NCBI GenBank assembly: GCA_043797615.1
Contig: JAZDPK010000012.1
Coordinates: 1-38,022, forward strand
Direction: 5' to 3'
Origin: JAZDPK01 sp043797615
Lineage (GTDB): Bacteria > Patescibacteriota > Patescibacteriia > UBA11705 > JABHMO01
Length of the DNA stretch: 38,022 bases
The notes under the pieces are model-generated. The model made no database searches. It was not told where the DNA came from and saw only the letters and a program-made list of their open reading frames with translations. Both the position numbers and the translations under genes were made by a program. This document shows, piece by piece, positions 31,123-38,022 of this stretch; the stretch's first letter is position 1; each line of letters begins with the position of its first letter.

Positions 31123-32165
31123 AAAAAACACTTGTCTGCGCTTCGGATGCCGGCGGCGCCAACGCTATTTTGCCAGTTGTCAAAAGGTTGCTCGTTGATA
31201 ATGCCGACTTGATTTGCGTTATCGACAATCAAGCGCGGGAATTATTTCGTCAAGCGGAGATTGAATTTATTGACGCGCGAACAATCGCCCTTGTTGATTT
31301 ACATGAATTGATGGAAAAATTCAAGCCGGATCTTTTTTTGGCCGGCACCAGCCTGGGCAACACTATCGACAAGGATATTCTGCTCTGGTGCCGGGAACGC
31401 TTTGTCCCTTCGGTGTACGTGCTTGATTTCTGGGCGAACTACTGGCAACGATTTTCAAGCGAACGCAAAGATTTCAAATATTTACCGGATTATATTTGCG
31501 TGATGGATGATATCTCAAAGCAGGATATGGTTGATGAAGGATTTGCCGAAAAGCAAATTATTGTCACGGGCAATCCGCATTTTGATCATTTTGCGGACGG
31601 CATCAGTTTAACCGGGGAAAAGACAAATCGAGTATTGTTTGTTTCCCAGCCGTTGCGCGCGCTTAATGAGCGGTCAGAAATTGAAAAATACGGCTATGAC
31701 GAGTACCAAGTGCTAAAAGATGTTTTACATATATGGTCAACCGCGCCGGCGGAATCACAATTGATCATCCGACTGCATCCAAACGAGGATCGTCTTAAAT
31801 TCAATTCGCTGCTTGATCCAAACGATGCGCGAATTTCTCTAGATAATCGTCCGGATGTAAAAGAAAGCATTTCAGCCGTCGACCTGGTCATCGGCATGAA
31901 TTCAATAGTGTTGTTTCAGGCGGTGGCGGCGGGCAAACCAGTTATCAGTTATCAGCCCGGACTAAAGCGTTCCGATCCCTTGATCAGCAATCGCCTGGGG
32001 CTTAGCGAGTTGTTTACTGATTTTGACATGTTCAGCGATCGAATGAAAGTTTATTTCAATGGCAAGCGATTAAACGAAACGGATACGATCAAAAAAAATT
32101 ATATAATTAAAAACGCGACGCAAAACGCGGTTGATTTTCTCAATCGCTTAGCGACGCAAAAATAA
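31119..32165 (+). CDS. GT-B-fold protein, glycosyltransferase or NDP-sugar hydrolase/epimerase-like
   Basis: I do not recognise this 348-residue protein as a defined family. It reads as a two-domain GT-B fold. The N-terminus V-C-A-S-D-A-G-G-A-N-A-I is a glycine-rich strand-loop like those of MurG, WecB/NeuC and PseG. A repeated alternation of hydrophobic strands and helices follows, with I-V-T-G-N-P-H-F-D in the middle and a C-terminal D-L-V-I-G-M-N-S-I-V-L-F-Q-A-V-A-A-G-K-P-V-I-S-Y sugar-nucleotide site. It has no membrane segments. The order DegT - this gene - NeuA is the place where pseudaminate clusters keep PseG, the UDP-sugar hydrolase, so it may do that job; a plain glycosyltransferase is equally possible. 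Confidence 0.6.
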   Translation: MKKTLVCASDAGGANAILPVVKRLLVDNADLICVIDNQARELFRQAEIEFIDARTIALVDLHELMEKFKPDLFLAGTSLGNTIDKDILLWCRERFVPSVYVLDFWANYWQRFSSERKDFKYLPDYICVMDDISKQDMVDEGFAEKQIIVTGNPHFDHFADGISLTGEKTNRVLFVSQPLRALNERSEIEKYGYDEYQVLKDVLHIWSTAPAESQLIIRLHPNEDRLKFNSLLDPNDARISLDNRPDVKESISAVDLVIGMNSIVLFQAVAAGKPVISYQPGLKRSDPLISNRLGLSELFTDFDMFSDRMKVYFNGKRLNETDTIKKNYIIKNATQNAVDFLNRLATQK

Positions 32166-32172
32166 TTTCCAT

Positions 32173-32871
32173 ATGAAATCACTTGCGAAAATCGTCGCCA
32201 TTATTCCGGCCAAGGGCACCTCGAAGCGCATTCCCGGCAAAAACATTAAAAATCTTGTTGGCAAGCCGATGATTGCTTACATTATCGAAACCGCCAAACA
32301 GATAAAGGGCATTGACCGAATAATCGTGTCAACCGATTCCGAAGACGTTGCCGCGATTGCGAAGCAACATGGCGCGGAAGTGCCGTTTATCAGGCCGGCG
32401 GAGCTTACCGGAGACGCCGTGACGACGCGCGAAGTATTGGCCCATGCGGTTGATTGGCTGGAAGAACATGAAAATTACGCGCCGGATTATGTTCTGCTTC
32501 TCTATCCCACTTCGCCGCTTTTAAAGAAGGAACGAGTCGAGGAAGCCGTTGAAATGGCGTTGCGGCGCGGACCGGATTCGGTTATCAGCGGCTGTTACGA
32601 CAAGGGCCATTATTGGATTGAAGTCGAGGGCGGATGGGAGCGGTTTTATCCGATCAAGCAGGTTAACAGTCAGTATCAAATTCCGTTGTTTGTTGAAAAC
32701 GGAGCGATTTATTTGACCAAGACTTCATTTATCAGGCGCCAGTACGTCGCCGACAAAACGGACGTGGTTGTCATGGAACCCGACGAGAACATCGACGTGG
32801 ACTATCCGGAAGATTGGGACAAGGTGGAAAAAATCCTTTTGGAAAAACAAAATCGCGCCGGTTTGACTTAG
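32173..32871 (+). CDS. acylneuraminate cytidylyltransferase family (CMP-nonulosonate synthetase), stand-alone
   Basis: A 232-residue NeuA/PseF/LegF-type enzyme coupling a nonulosonic acid to CMP. Motifs: I-P-A-K-G-T-S-K-R-I-P-G-K-N (11-24), S-T-D-S-E-D (52-57), Y-P-T-S-P-L in the metal site, and I-D-V-D-Y-P-E-D-W at the end. The first loop has A-K-G-T-S in place of the common A-R-G-G-S. Different from the fused copy at 6309 (about one third of motif positions changed), so they probably use different acids. This one belongs to the second branch with NeuB-2 and the pseudaminic-type methylase downstream. Confidence 0.9.
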   Translation: MKSLAKIVAIIPAKGTSKRIPGKNIKNLVGKPMIAYIIETAKQIKGIDRIIVSTDSEDVAAIAKQHGAEVPFIRPAELTGDAVTTREVLAHAVDWLEEHENYAPDYVLLLYPTSPLLKKERVEEAVEMALRRGPDSVISGCYDKGHYWIEVEGGWERFYPIKQVNSQYQIPLFVENGAIYLTKTSFIRRQYVADKTDVVVMEPDENIDVDYPEDWDKVEKILLEKQNRAGLT

Positions 32872-32875
32872 CATT

Positions 32876-33610
32876 ATGAACAATACACAAAAGGCGAACA
32901 ATCAGTATAAAAAAAGCATAAATTTTTCCTTGCGCAAAAAAGAATTTTGCCCGTTTCGTTATGAACGGCAGATGGATTGTCTGTTCGCCAGGCTAAAAAA
33001 AGATTTTTCTCGAAAAAAGCGTTTAAACGTCCTTGAATCGGGCTGCGGCCAGGGTTGGCTTTTGCATTATTTGCAGCGATTCGATCCGCAACAAAATTAT
33101 TTTGGAGTCGATTATGTTCGCGACAATGTCATGGCCGCGCGCAAGCGTTTTCAACGGGACGAGAATATCAAAATATGGCAAGGCAATTTTTATCATTTGG
33201 GCGGGAAATATCGGCGGTTTTTTGATGTTGTGATCAGTTATAAAACATTGAGCTGGCTTCCGGAGTACAAGCAGGCGATGGCGGAAATGATGCGCGTGGC
33301 GAAGCGCCGAATATACATTACGTCGCTTTTTTACGACGGCGATATTTCCTTTGACATAAAGGTGAATCATTTGGACAAAAAATGCTTCAATTATCTAAAC
33401 GTGTACAGCACGAATGAATTTAGAAAATTTTGCATAAAGCGCGGGGCGCGGCGCGTTGATTTCATAAACATGAATCTTGACATCGATCTGCCGAAACCCA
33501 AAAATTCGAATCAGATTCGCACTTATACCATTCGAACGAAAAACAATCAAAATTTAGAAATAACCGGCACGGTTTTATTGAATTGGAAGCTGGTTATCGT
33601 TCAGCTGTAA
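32876..33610 (+). CDS. class I SAM-dependent methyltransferase
   Basis: A 244-residue soluble methyltransferase: motif I V-L-E-S-G-C-G-Q-G-W near residues 50-60, G-V-D-Y-V-R-D-N at the end of strand 2, and F-D-V-V-I-S-Y-K-T-L-S-W as motif IV. No cysteine cluster. It is followed after 33 bases by another methyltransferase of a family associated with pseudaminic acid. Likely acts on the sugar of the second branch. Specificity not readable. Confidence 0.82.
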   Translation: MNNTQKANNQYKKSINFSLRKKEFCPFRYERQMDCLFARLKKDFSRKKRLNVLESGCGQGWLLHYLQRFDPQQNYFGVDYVRDNVMAARKRFQRDENIKIWQGNFYHLGGKYRRFFDVVISYKTLSWLPEYKQAMAEMMRVAKRRIYITSLFYDGDISFDIKVNHLDKKCFNYLNVYSTNEFRKFCIKRGARRVDFINMNLDIDLPKPKNSNQIRTYTIRTKNNQNLEITGTVLLNWKLVIVQL

Positions 33611-33628
33611 ATTAAATTAAATTAAATT
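33611..33628. repeat. short ATTAA tandem run
   Basis: ATTAA repeated three times followed by ATTTA, in the 33-base gap between two methyltransferase genes. A simple-sequence tract, possibly only a low-complexity spacer. Confidence 0.5.
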
Positions 33629-33643
33629 TAAACAATACAATCT

Positions 33644-34261
33644 ATGTCAAAGCCTCATCAGCTGGCTGAAATTTGGGAAAAAGATTTCGGCGATGAATAC
33701 ACGAACCGTCAATTGCAAACCCATGATGCCGAAGAAAAATTGCGGGAAAATTTTTGGCGTGAATTGATTAAAATGGCGCCTGACGCGAAATCATATTTGG
33801 AAATCGGCTGCAATGTCGGATTGAATCTCGACCCTATATGCAAAGCGGGCTCTCATCTTGATATTGTCGGAGTTGAACCGAATAAATACGCTTTGAAAAT
33901 CGCGACGGAAAAAGCGGCCGGGAGATACAATGTCGTCGACGGCAATATTTTCAGCTTATCGCCGGATTTGCGGGCCGACCTGGTCTTCACTTGCACGGTT
34001 TTGATTCACATCTCGCCCAAGGATCTTTTGAACGCCTTAAATAATCTTTATGGCGCATCGAATAAATACATTCTAATTATGGAATATTACTGGCCGACGG
34101 TCAAAGAGATCGAATACCGCGGTTTGAGAAACGCTCTCTGGAAACAGGATTTCGGCGCATTGCTGCAAAAGAATTTCGACGTGAATTTAATTGAAACGGG
34201 CTATCTCGACGCCCGCGACGGTTTTGACCGCACCTCTTGGTGGTTGTTTGAAAAAAAATAA
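33644..34261 (+). CDS. pseudaminic-acid-biosynthesis-associated methylase family protein
   Basis: A 205-residue methyltransferase whose N-terminus (I-W-E-K-D-F-G-D-E-Y-T-N-R) is the signature of the small methylase family found next to pseudaminic acid genes. SAM motif I is L-E-I-G-C-N-V-G near 51-58, with Asn where Gly-x-Gly is usual, and G-V-E-P-N-K-Y-A follows. I-H-I-S-P and M-E-Y-Y-W-P occupy the catalytic face. It presumably methylates the nonulosonic acid of the second branch. Assignment rests on my recollection of the family's N-terminal motif. Confidence 0.82.
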   Translation: MSKPHQLAEIWEKDFGDEYTNRQLQTHDAEEKLRENFWRELIKMAPDAKSYLEIGCNVGLNLDPICKAGSHLDIVGVEPNKYALKIATEKAAGRYNVVDGNIFSLSPDLRADLVFTCTVLIHISPKDLLNALNNLYGASNKYILIMEYYWPTVKEIEYRGLRNALWKQDFGALLQKNFDVNLIETGYLDARDGFDRTSWWLFEKK

Positions 34262-34272
34262 ATTTTCCCGAT

Positions 34273-34278
34273 GAAGGA
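34273..34278 (+). promoter_or_regulatory. rare Shine-Dalgarno site
   Basis: GAAGGA lies 8 bases before the ATG at 34287. Almost no other start in the window has such a site, so this one stands out and supports the chosen start. Confidence 0.4.
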
Positions 34279-34286
34279 TAATTGAT

Positions 34287-36056
34287 ATGATATTTTACGA
34301 AAAAATCGGACTGGCCAGAATTGTTTTTTTGCGGCTAACCAACCGCCCGGCTTTTTATTGGCGGAGAGGACTGATACTGTATTTATTTGAACGCCTTTTG
34401 CCCAAATTTTTCGCCGGAATAAAGAAACAATGCAAAAAATTGGATTACGGCTATGTCGAATCCGCCAACAAGGTCAAAAAAAACGCGCATGAAAATGGCC
34501 AGAAATTTTTAAATGAAAAACTGCCGGTGCGATTTTTGCAAAAGGCCGGAGCAGCGAATTTATTTCAAATCGATTTTACCAACATTTTTAAAATATTCAT
34601 TTTTAGCGAAGTGATTTATCCAAAGTACGAGTTTTTCGAGTTGGCCATGAGATACGCGTCCGAACATCCGAATGAAAAACATGTTTTCTGCGCGGAAATT
34701 GAATATTTGGACGGTTATGACGCTCAACTCCAAAAGTTCGGCCGAGTATTGGACAGCGGGGGATTTAATAAAATCATATTTATTTTTTCAATTTTATTGT
34801 CGCCGATATTGTTGCGATGGCATCGGCTCGCAAAGGGGCAAAATAAATCAATAGAATATGAAAATAATATCATCTGCAATAGCACCAAGTCTTCAGTGTT
34901 CAACGTTTTTAGGGAATTGTTCGGCGAATACAAAAACGCCAGATATACTGTTTCACGCCCGTATTCATTGCGGTTTCCGCAAAAAGAATTGAATGATGCC
35001 GGGATCGGTTACCTGGGATTAAGCAGATCGGGATATGATTTTCTTAAGAAATACGTTTGGCGATACGTTTATCTGTGTCTTGGCTGCGCCGGCGAATTGG
35101 CGATGTACGGTTCAAACATGCTTCGGTTATTCAATGATATAGTCGTTGGCCGAGCGGAAGCCCCGCATGGAAAAGGCAACGCTTTCATCACCTATGAGCA
35201 TTTTTACGCCAGCCGCGCGATCAGAAACGAGTTTATCAAATTGGAGGGGAGCAAATCCGTTTTTTTGCCGCAGACCCAATATATCAGTCCAAAATATTAT
35301 TTTACCGAATTCGGCTATAATTATGATATTGTTTGCTCTTCGGGCAAGCATTTGGAGGATTCTTACGTCGTTAACAAGGGAAGCGCAAGGAATTTTTTAC
35401 CGACCGGCGGTTATGCCATGCACAGAGGCACGATCCAATCCGAAAACTACGAAGAAAGGGTGGCGAAGTTGCGGGCTTTCAATGGAACATCCACGACCGT
35501 TACAATCCTTTCTTGCGGATTGGTCGATATGTCGCGCAATATCGAGAGAAAGCTGATGCTCTTAGCTAAAAAATTATCGCATCAACCCAATGTAAAAGTG
35601 TTTGTCCGTTTGAAATCGCGCCACGCCATGCCGTATTTTGACAAATTCTACACTCCTTTGATCGGAAACGAACCTTCAATAATGGCGACTTCCAACGAAT
35701 ACGAGTTGTGGGATTTTTTGCCGGTGACCGATTTGTTCATTACCGACATTTCCGGTTCAGGTTGCGATATGGCCATGCGCGGCGGACAGGTGATGTACGT
35801 TGATTTTTTAAATGCGCCGGATTTTTTCCTGTTCTGGGAAAAATTCGCCGGCGTCCGCGTGTCGGAAGACATAGCATTGACCGAGGCGATGACGTGGATC
35901 AGGGACGGCGTCAACGGCCCGGCGCGCGTCAGGCGGCAGGAAGCCATGCGCCAATTGAAAAAATACATGGCGCACTCTTATGCGTCTTTTGAAGATTATA
36001 AAAAAAATTTAACCGACGGCTTGGGCAGGCTTTGCCCTTGTTTTCATAAAGATTAA
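34287..36056 (+). CDS. large glycan-related protein with a CDP-glycerol/GT-B-like C-terminal half
   Basis: No family recognised with confidence for this 589-residue protein. The N-terminal half (about 1-230) is basic and helix-rich with one hydrophobic stretch near 165-178 (I-I-F-I-F-S-I-L-L-S-P-I-L-L) that could anchor it to the membrane. The C-terminal half has strands ending in L-P-T-G-G-Y, T-I-L-S-C-G, V-F-V-R-L-K-S-R-H and D-L-F-I-T-D-I-S-G-S-G-C-D-M-A-M, the last resembling the nucleotide site of CDP-glycerol glycerophosphotransferases and related GT-B enzymes. It is one of the few genes here with a plausible Shine-Dalgarno (GAAGGA, 34273-34278, 8 bases before ATG). It lies just before the flippase, so a late transfer step is likely. 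Confidence 0.6.
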   Translation: MIFYEKIGLARIVFLRLTNRPAFYWRRGLILYLFERLLPKFFAGIKKQCKKLDYGYVESANKVKKNAHENGQKFLNEKLPVRFLQKAGAANLFQIDFTNIFKIFIFSEVIYPKYEFFELAMRYASEHPNEKHVFCAEIEYLDGYDAQLQKFGRVLDSGGFNKIIFIFSILLSPILLRWHRLAKGQNKSIEYENNIICNSTKSSVFNVFRELFGEYKNARYTVSRPYSLRFPQKELNDAGIGYLGLSRSGYDFLKKYVWRYVYLCLGCAGELAMYGSNMLRLFNDIVVGRAEAPHGKGNAFITYEHFYASRAIRNEFIKLEGSKSVFLPQTQYISPKYYFTEFGYNYDIVCSSGKHLEDSYVVNKGSARNFLPTGGYAMHRGTIQSENYEERVAKLRAFNGTSTTVTILSCGLVDMSRNIERKLMLLAKKLSHQPNVKVFVRLKSRHAMPYFDKFYTPLIGNEPSIMATSNEYELWDFLPVTDLFITDISGSGCDMAMRGGQVMYVDFLNAPDFFLFWEKFAGVRVSEDIALTEAMTWIRDGVNGPARVRRQEAMRQLKKYMAHSYASFEDYKKNLTDGLGRLCPCFHKD

Positions 36057-36058
36057 GT

Positions 36059-37873
36059 ATGAAATTTTTTGAAAAATACGAGTTGTGGAAAAAAACCCTG
36101 CGCATCATATGGTACTTTTTCCAGCCGTACAAATTTGAATTGGTTCTATTGTTCCTGGTGATGCTTGTCTCCGGCGTTTTGGAGTCAATCAATTTGGCGG
36201 CGCTGTATCCGGTTATCAATTACGGATTGGATCAATCCGCCGAAGGCATGGTGATGAAAATTTTCAACGCGCTGTTGAATCTTTTCAAGGGCGATAATTT
36301 ATTCTTGTCTTCATGCTATTTACTGATTGTCATCACGACCGCCGCCGCGGGAATGAAAGTTCTTAATTATTTTTTTTCGTACCGATTAATGACCAAAATG
36401 GTCAGCCGCAATCAAAAAGAAATCTTCAATAAATACATTGGTTCCGATTATGATTTTTTCGTTAAAAACCAACAAGGCAAGCTGATTTATACCGGCACGA
36501 TCGCGTCAAAGCAGGCGGCCAGTCTGGTTCTATACACGTTAACGGCCGTCAACAATATCATTTCGCTGCTTTTAATCTTCTCGTTGTTGGCCGCTCTGAC
36601 CTGGCGAGGGACGGCGGCCATTGTCATTGTCGGCGCTTTTTATTTCGCGGCCGTAAACAGGGTAATGGACAAAGTGATTTACAAGTGCGGTCGATTGCTT
36701 TTGGCGGCCGACAGAGAAAAAAACGTCATTCTGAACGAGTTGTTCGCCGGTTTCAAAGCCATTAAAATTTTCAGGATGTTTGATTTTTGGAAAGAAAAAT
36801 ACGACGACGCGGTCGACAAAAGCATGAAAAATCAATTAAAGATGCTGATGGGCAGGGTTTTCCCCGAATCTCTCATGAAGATCGCTTTTTATTTTTTAAT
36901 CGCTTTTTTGGGAATCATAATCAGTTTTAAAACCGGCAATAAAATTTTCGCGTGGCTGCCGTTATTCGCGACATTCGCCTTGATCGCCAGCCGTTTGTTT
37001 CCGGCCATTCAAAACGTCGGAACCGATCTGATGGTTATTTCATCTGCCCTGCCGAACACGATTGACGTTTACGACTTGCTGGGCAGCCAAACAAAAAAAA
37101 TACGGGAAGGATCGGATACTTTACCCGGATTCGATCGCGAAATAGAATTTCAAAATGTTTGGTTCAAGTTCAATGAAGACTTGAAACAAGATTTTTTGCT
37201 TCAAAACGTCAGTTTTACCGTTGAAAAGAAAAAAACAACGGCCATTGTCGGCCCGTCCGGAAATGGAAAAACCACTTTGATTAATCTGTTGCTGCGCCTT
37301 TACGTCCCCGGCAAAGGACGAATCGTCATTGACGGGAAGGATATCGCCGAATACAGCGATGATTCATATCTGGCTCTTATCGGCTACGTCGGCCAGGAAA
37401 CTTTCATTTACAATGACACGATCGCGGAAAATATCAGATTCGGGCTTCTCGACTGCCGTCGCGACCAAATAGAAGAAGCGGCCAAGCTGGCCAATGCCCA
37501 TGAATTTATCGTTGCCGCGTCGCAAGGATACGACACGATAGTGGGAGACGCCGGCATTAAATTGTCCGGCGGGCAAAGGCAGCGCATTGCCATCGCCCGC
37601 GCCATGCTGCGCCGGCCCGCGATAATGATTCTTGACGAGGCGACCAGCTCGCTTGATAATATTTCGGAGAAAAAGGTGCAAGACGCCATCAATAATATTT
37701 CGCGGTTCACCACCATTGTCGTCGTGGCCCATCGCTTGTCCACCATCCAAAAAGCGGATAAAATTTTGGTTGTCAATAACGGTCGAATAGAGGAACAGGG
37801 AAAGCATGAAGAACTGCTTGATAAAAAAGGAACCTATTATAAATTGTACAATAATCAGTTGAATAAAAATTAA
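36059..37873 (+). CDS. ABC transporter, fused membrane and ATPase domains (MsbA/PglK-like flippase)
   Basis: A 604-residue half-transporter expected to work as a homodimer and flip a lipid-linked glycan across the membrane. The N-terminal 330 residues hold about six hydrophobic segments. The ATPase domain has Walker A G-P-S-G-N-G-K-T-T (about 398-406), Q-loop G-Y-V-G-Q-E-T, signature L-S-G-G-Q-R-Q-R (about 502-509), Walker B I-M-I-L-D-E-A and H-loop V-V-A-H-R-L-S. It ends the glycan run, two bases after the previous gene, and no Wzx/Wzy pair is visible, which suggests an oligosaccharide-type ABC export or protein-glycosylation flippase. A weak A/T palindrome surrounds the stop; I see no clear terminator. 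Confidence 0.9.
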   Translation: MKFFEKYELWKKTLRIIWYFFQPYKFELVLLFLVMLVSGVLESINLAALYPVINYGLDQSAEGMVMKIFNALLNLFKGDNLFLSSCYLLIVITTAAAGMKVLNYFFSYRLMTKMVSRNQKEIFNKYIGSDYDFFVKNQQGKLIYTGTIASKQAASLVLYTLTAVNNIISLLLIFSLLAALTWRGTAAIVIVGAFYFAAVNRVMDKVIYKCGRLLLAADREKNVILNELFAGFKAIKIFRMFDFWKEKYDDAVDKSMKNQLKMLMGRVFPESLMKIAFYFLIAFLGIIISFKTGNKIFAWLPLFATFALIASRLFPAIQNVGTDLMVISSALPNTIDVYDLLGSQTKKIREGSDTLPGFDREIEFQNVWFKFNEDLKQDFLLQNVSFTVEKKKTTAIVGPSGNGKTTLINLLLRLYVPGKGRIVIDGKDIAEYSDDSYLALIGYVGQETFIYNDTIAENIRFGLLDCRRDQIEEAAKLANAHEFIVAASQGYDTIVGDAGIKLSGGQRQRIAIARAMLRRPAIMILDEATSSLDNISEKKVQDAINNISRFTTIVVVAHRLSTIQKADKILVVNNGRIEEQGKHEELLDKKGTYYKLYNNQLNKN

Positions 37874-37882
37874 TTTTTAAAA

Positions 37883-38022
37883 GGGTAATTTCTAAAATCT
37901 GCCACCAAATTTGATCAATAATTGATAAATTTTTTCTGTTTGTTCCTTACGAGTTAAGTTTCGATGATTGAATCGCCAAACATGTTCTCCGATGAATAAG
38001 TTCAATCGATATTTTCTTATTC
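37883..38022 (-). mobile_element. IS1595-like insertion sequence, partial (right part outside window)
   Basis: The element probably begins with GGGTAATTTCTAAAA at 37883, which has the GGG terminus common to IS1595 ends, and contains the 3' end of a transposase on the - strand. It starts 9 bases after the flippase stop and closes the glycan region. The other end is beyond the window, so target duplication cannot be checked. Confidence 0.5.
37892..38022 (-). CDS. IS1595/ISXO2-like transposase, C-terminal fragment
   Basis: Read from the right edge on the - strand, an open frame of 42 residues ends at TAG (37894-37892). It contains F-I-G-E-H-V-W-R-F-N-H-R followed by an E-K-I-Y-Q-L-L helix, which resembles the C-terminal end of ISXO2-type transposases of the IS1595 family. 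The catalytic residues would lie upstream, outside the window. It is the only convincing - strand coding sequence. Confidence 0.6.
   Translation of the reverse strand, partial: IRKYRLNLFIGEHVWRFNHRNLTRKEQTEKIYQLLIKFGGRF

Noticed and set aside
37865..37878. AAAAATTAATTTTT palindrome as a terminator of the glycan operon
   Set aside because: Only A/T pairs with no loop, and it contains the flippase stop codon; too weak to call a terminator.

Overview
The window looks like a piece of a small, AT-leaning bacterial genome, most likely a candidate-phyla-radiation (Patescibacteria/Parcubacteria-type) lineage. This is inferred from several traits. Recognisable Shine-Dalgarno sites are nearly absent, and almost every start codon has a T at position -1. 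A perfect CCTGCCTGCC/GGCAGGCAGG palindrome lies inside a miniature element. A four-helix-bundle (23S rRNA intervening-sequence type) gene sits among short AT-rich inverted repeats. TGA is a normal stop, which argues against the recoded Gracilibacteria/SR1 groups. No rRNA, tRNA or CRISPR array is present, so the taxonomic call is not anchored by a marker gene. All intact genes are on the + strand.

Region 1 (1-3310) is adenine and methylthioadenosine salvage broken up by repeats: apt, an AEC-family permease, a four-helix-bundle gene and an MTA phosphorylase. Three related AT-rich inverted-repeat elements sit in the gaps. One carries the four-helix gene between its arms, and one supplies the C-terminus and stop codon of the phosphorylase. 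Region 2 (about 3330-4282) is an IS200/IS605-type single-gene insertion sequence followed by a small HTH protein with a perfect 9-bp inverted repeat across its promoter/start region.

Region 3 (4308-37873) is one unidirectional run of about 33 genes, many overlapping by 4 bp, for a surface glycan rich in nonulosonic (sialic-acid-like) or other 2-keto-3-deoxy sugars. It contains two NeuB-type synthases, three CMP-sugar synthetases (a NeuA fused to an SDR, a KdsB-like enzyme and a stand-alone NeuA), two NeuD-like acyltransferases, a PseB-like 4,6-dehydratase and two DegT aminotransferases. It also has several epimerases and reductases, two Gfo/Idh dehydrogenases, three to four glycosyltransferase-like proteins, six methyltransferase domains, a B12-binding radical SAM enzyme and an ABC half-transporter of the flippase type. 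In the middle lies a set more typical of catabolism: a fumarylacetoacetate-hydrolase-family protein, a cyclase-family hydrolase and an HpcH/HpaI aldolase next to KdsB. My inference is at least two, perhaps three, parallel CMP-ulosonate branches that are methylated, acylated, polymerised and exported as a lipid-linked glycan.

Two genes of the run carry apparent frameshifts at homopolymers (A7 beside a T9G7 tract in a methyltransferase; A10 in the cyclase). They may be assembly errors or phase-variable switches. The island is bounded on the right by an IS1595-like transposase fragment on the - strand (37892-38022) and on the left by the IS200-type element; a 186-bp miniature element with perfect 21-bp terminal repeats interrupts it at 29641-29826.
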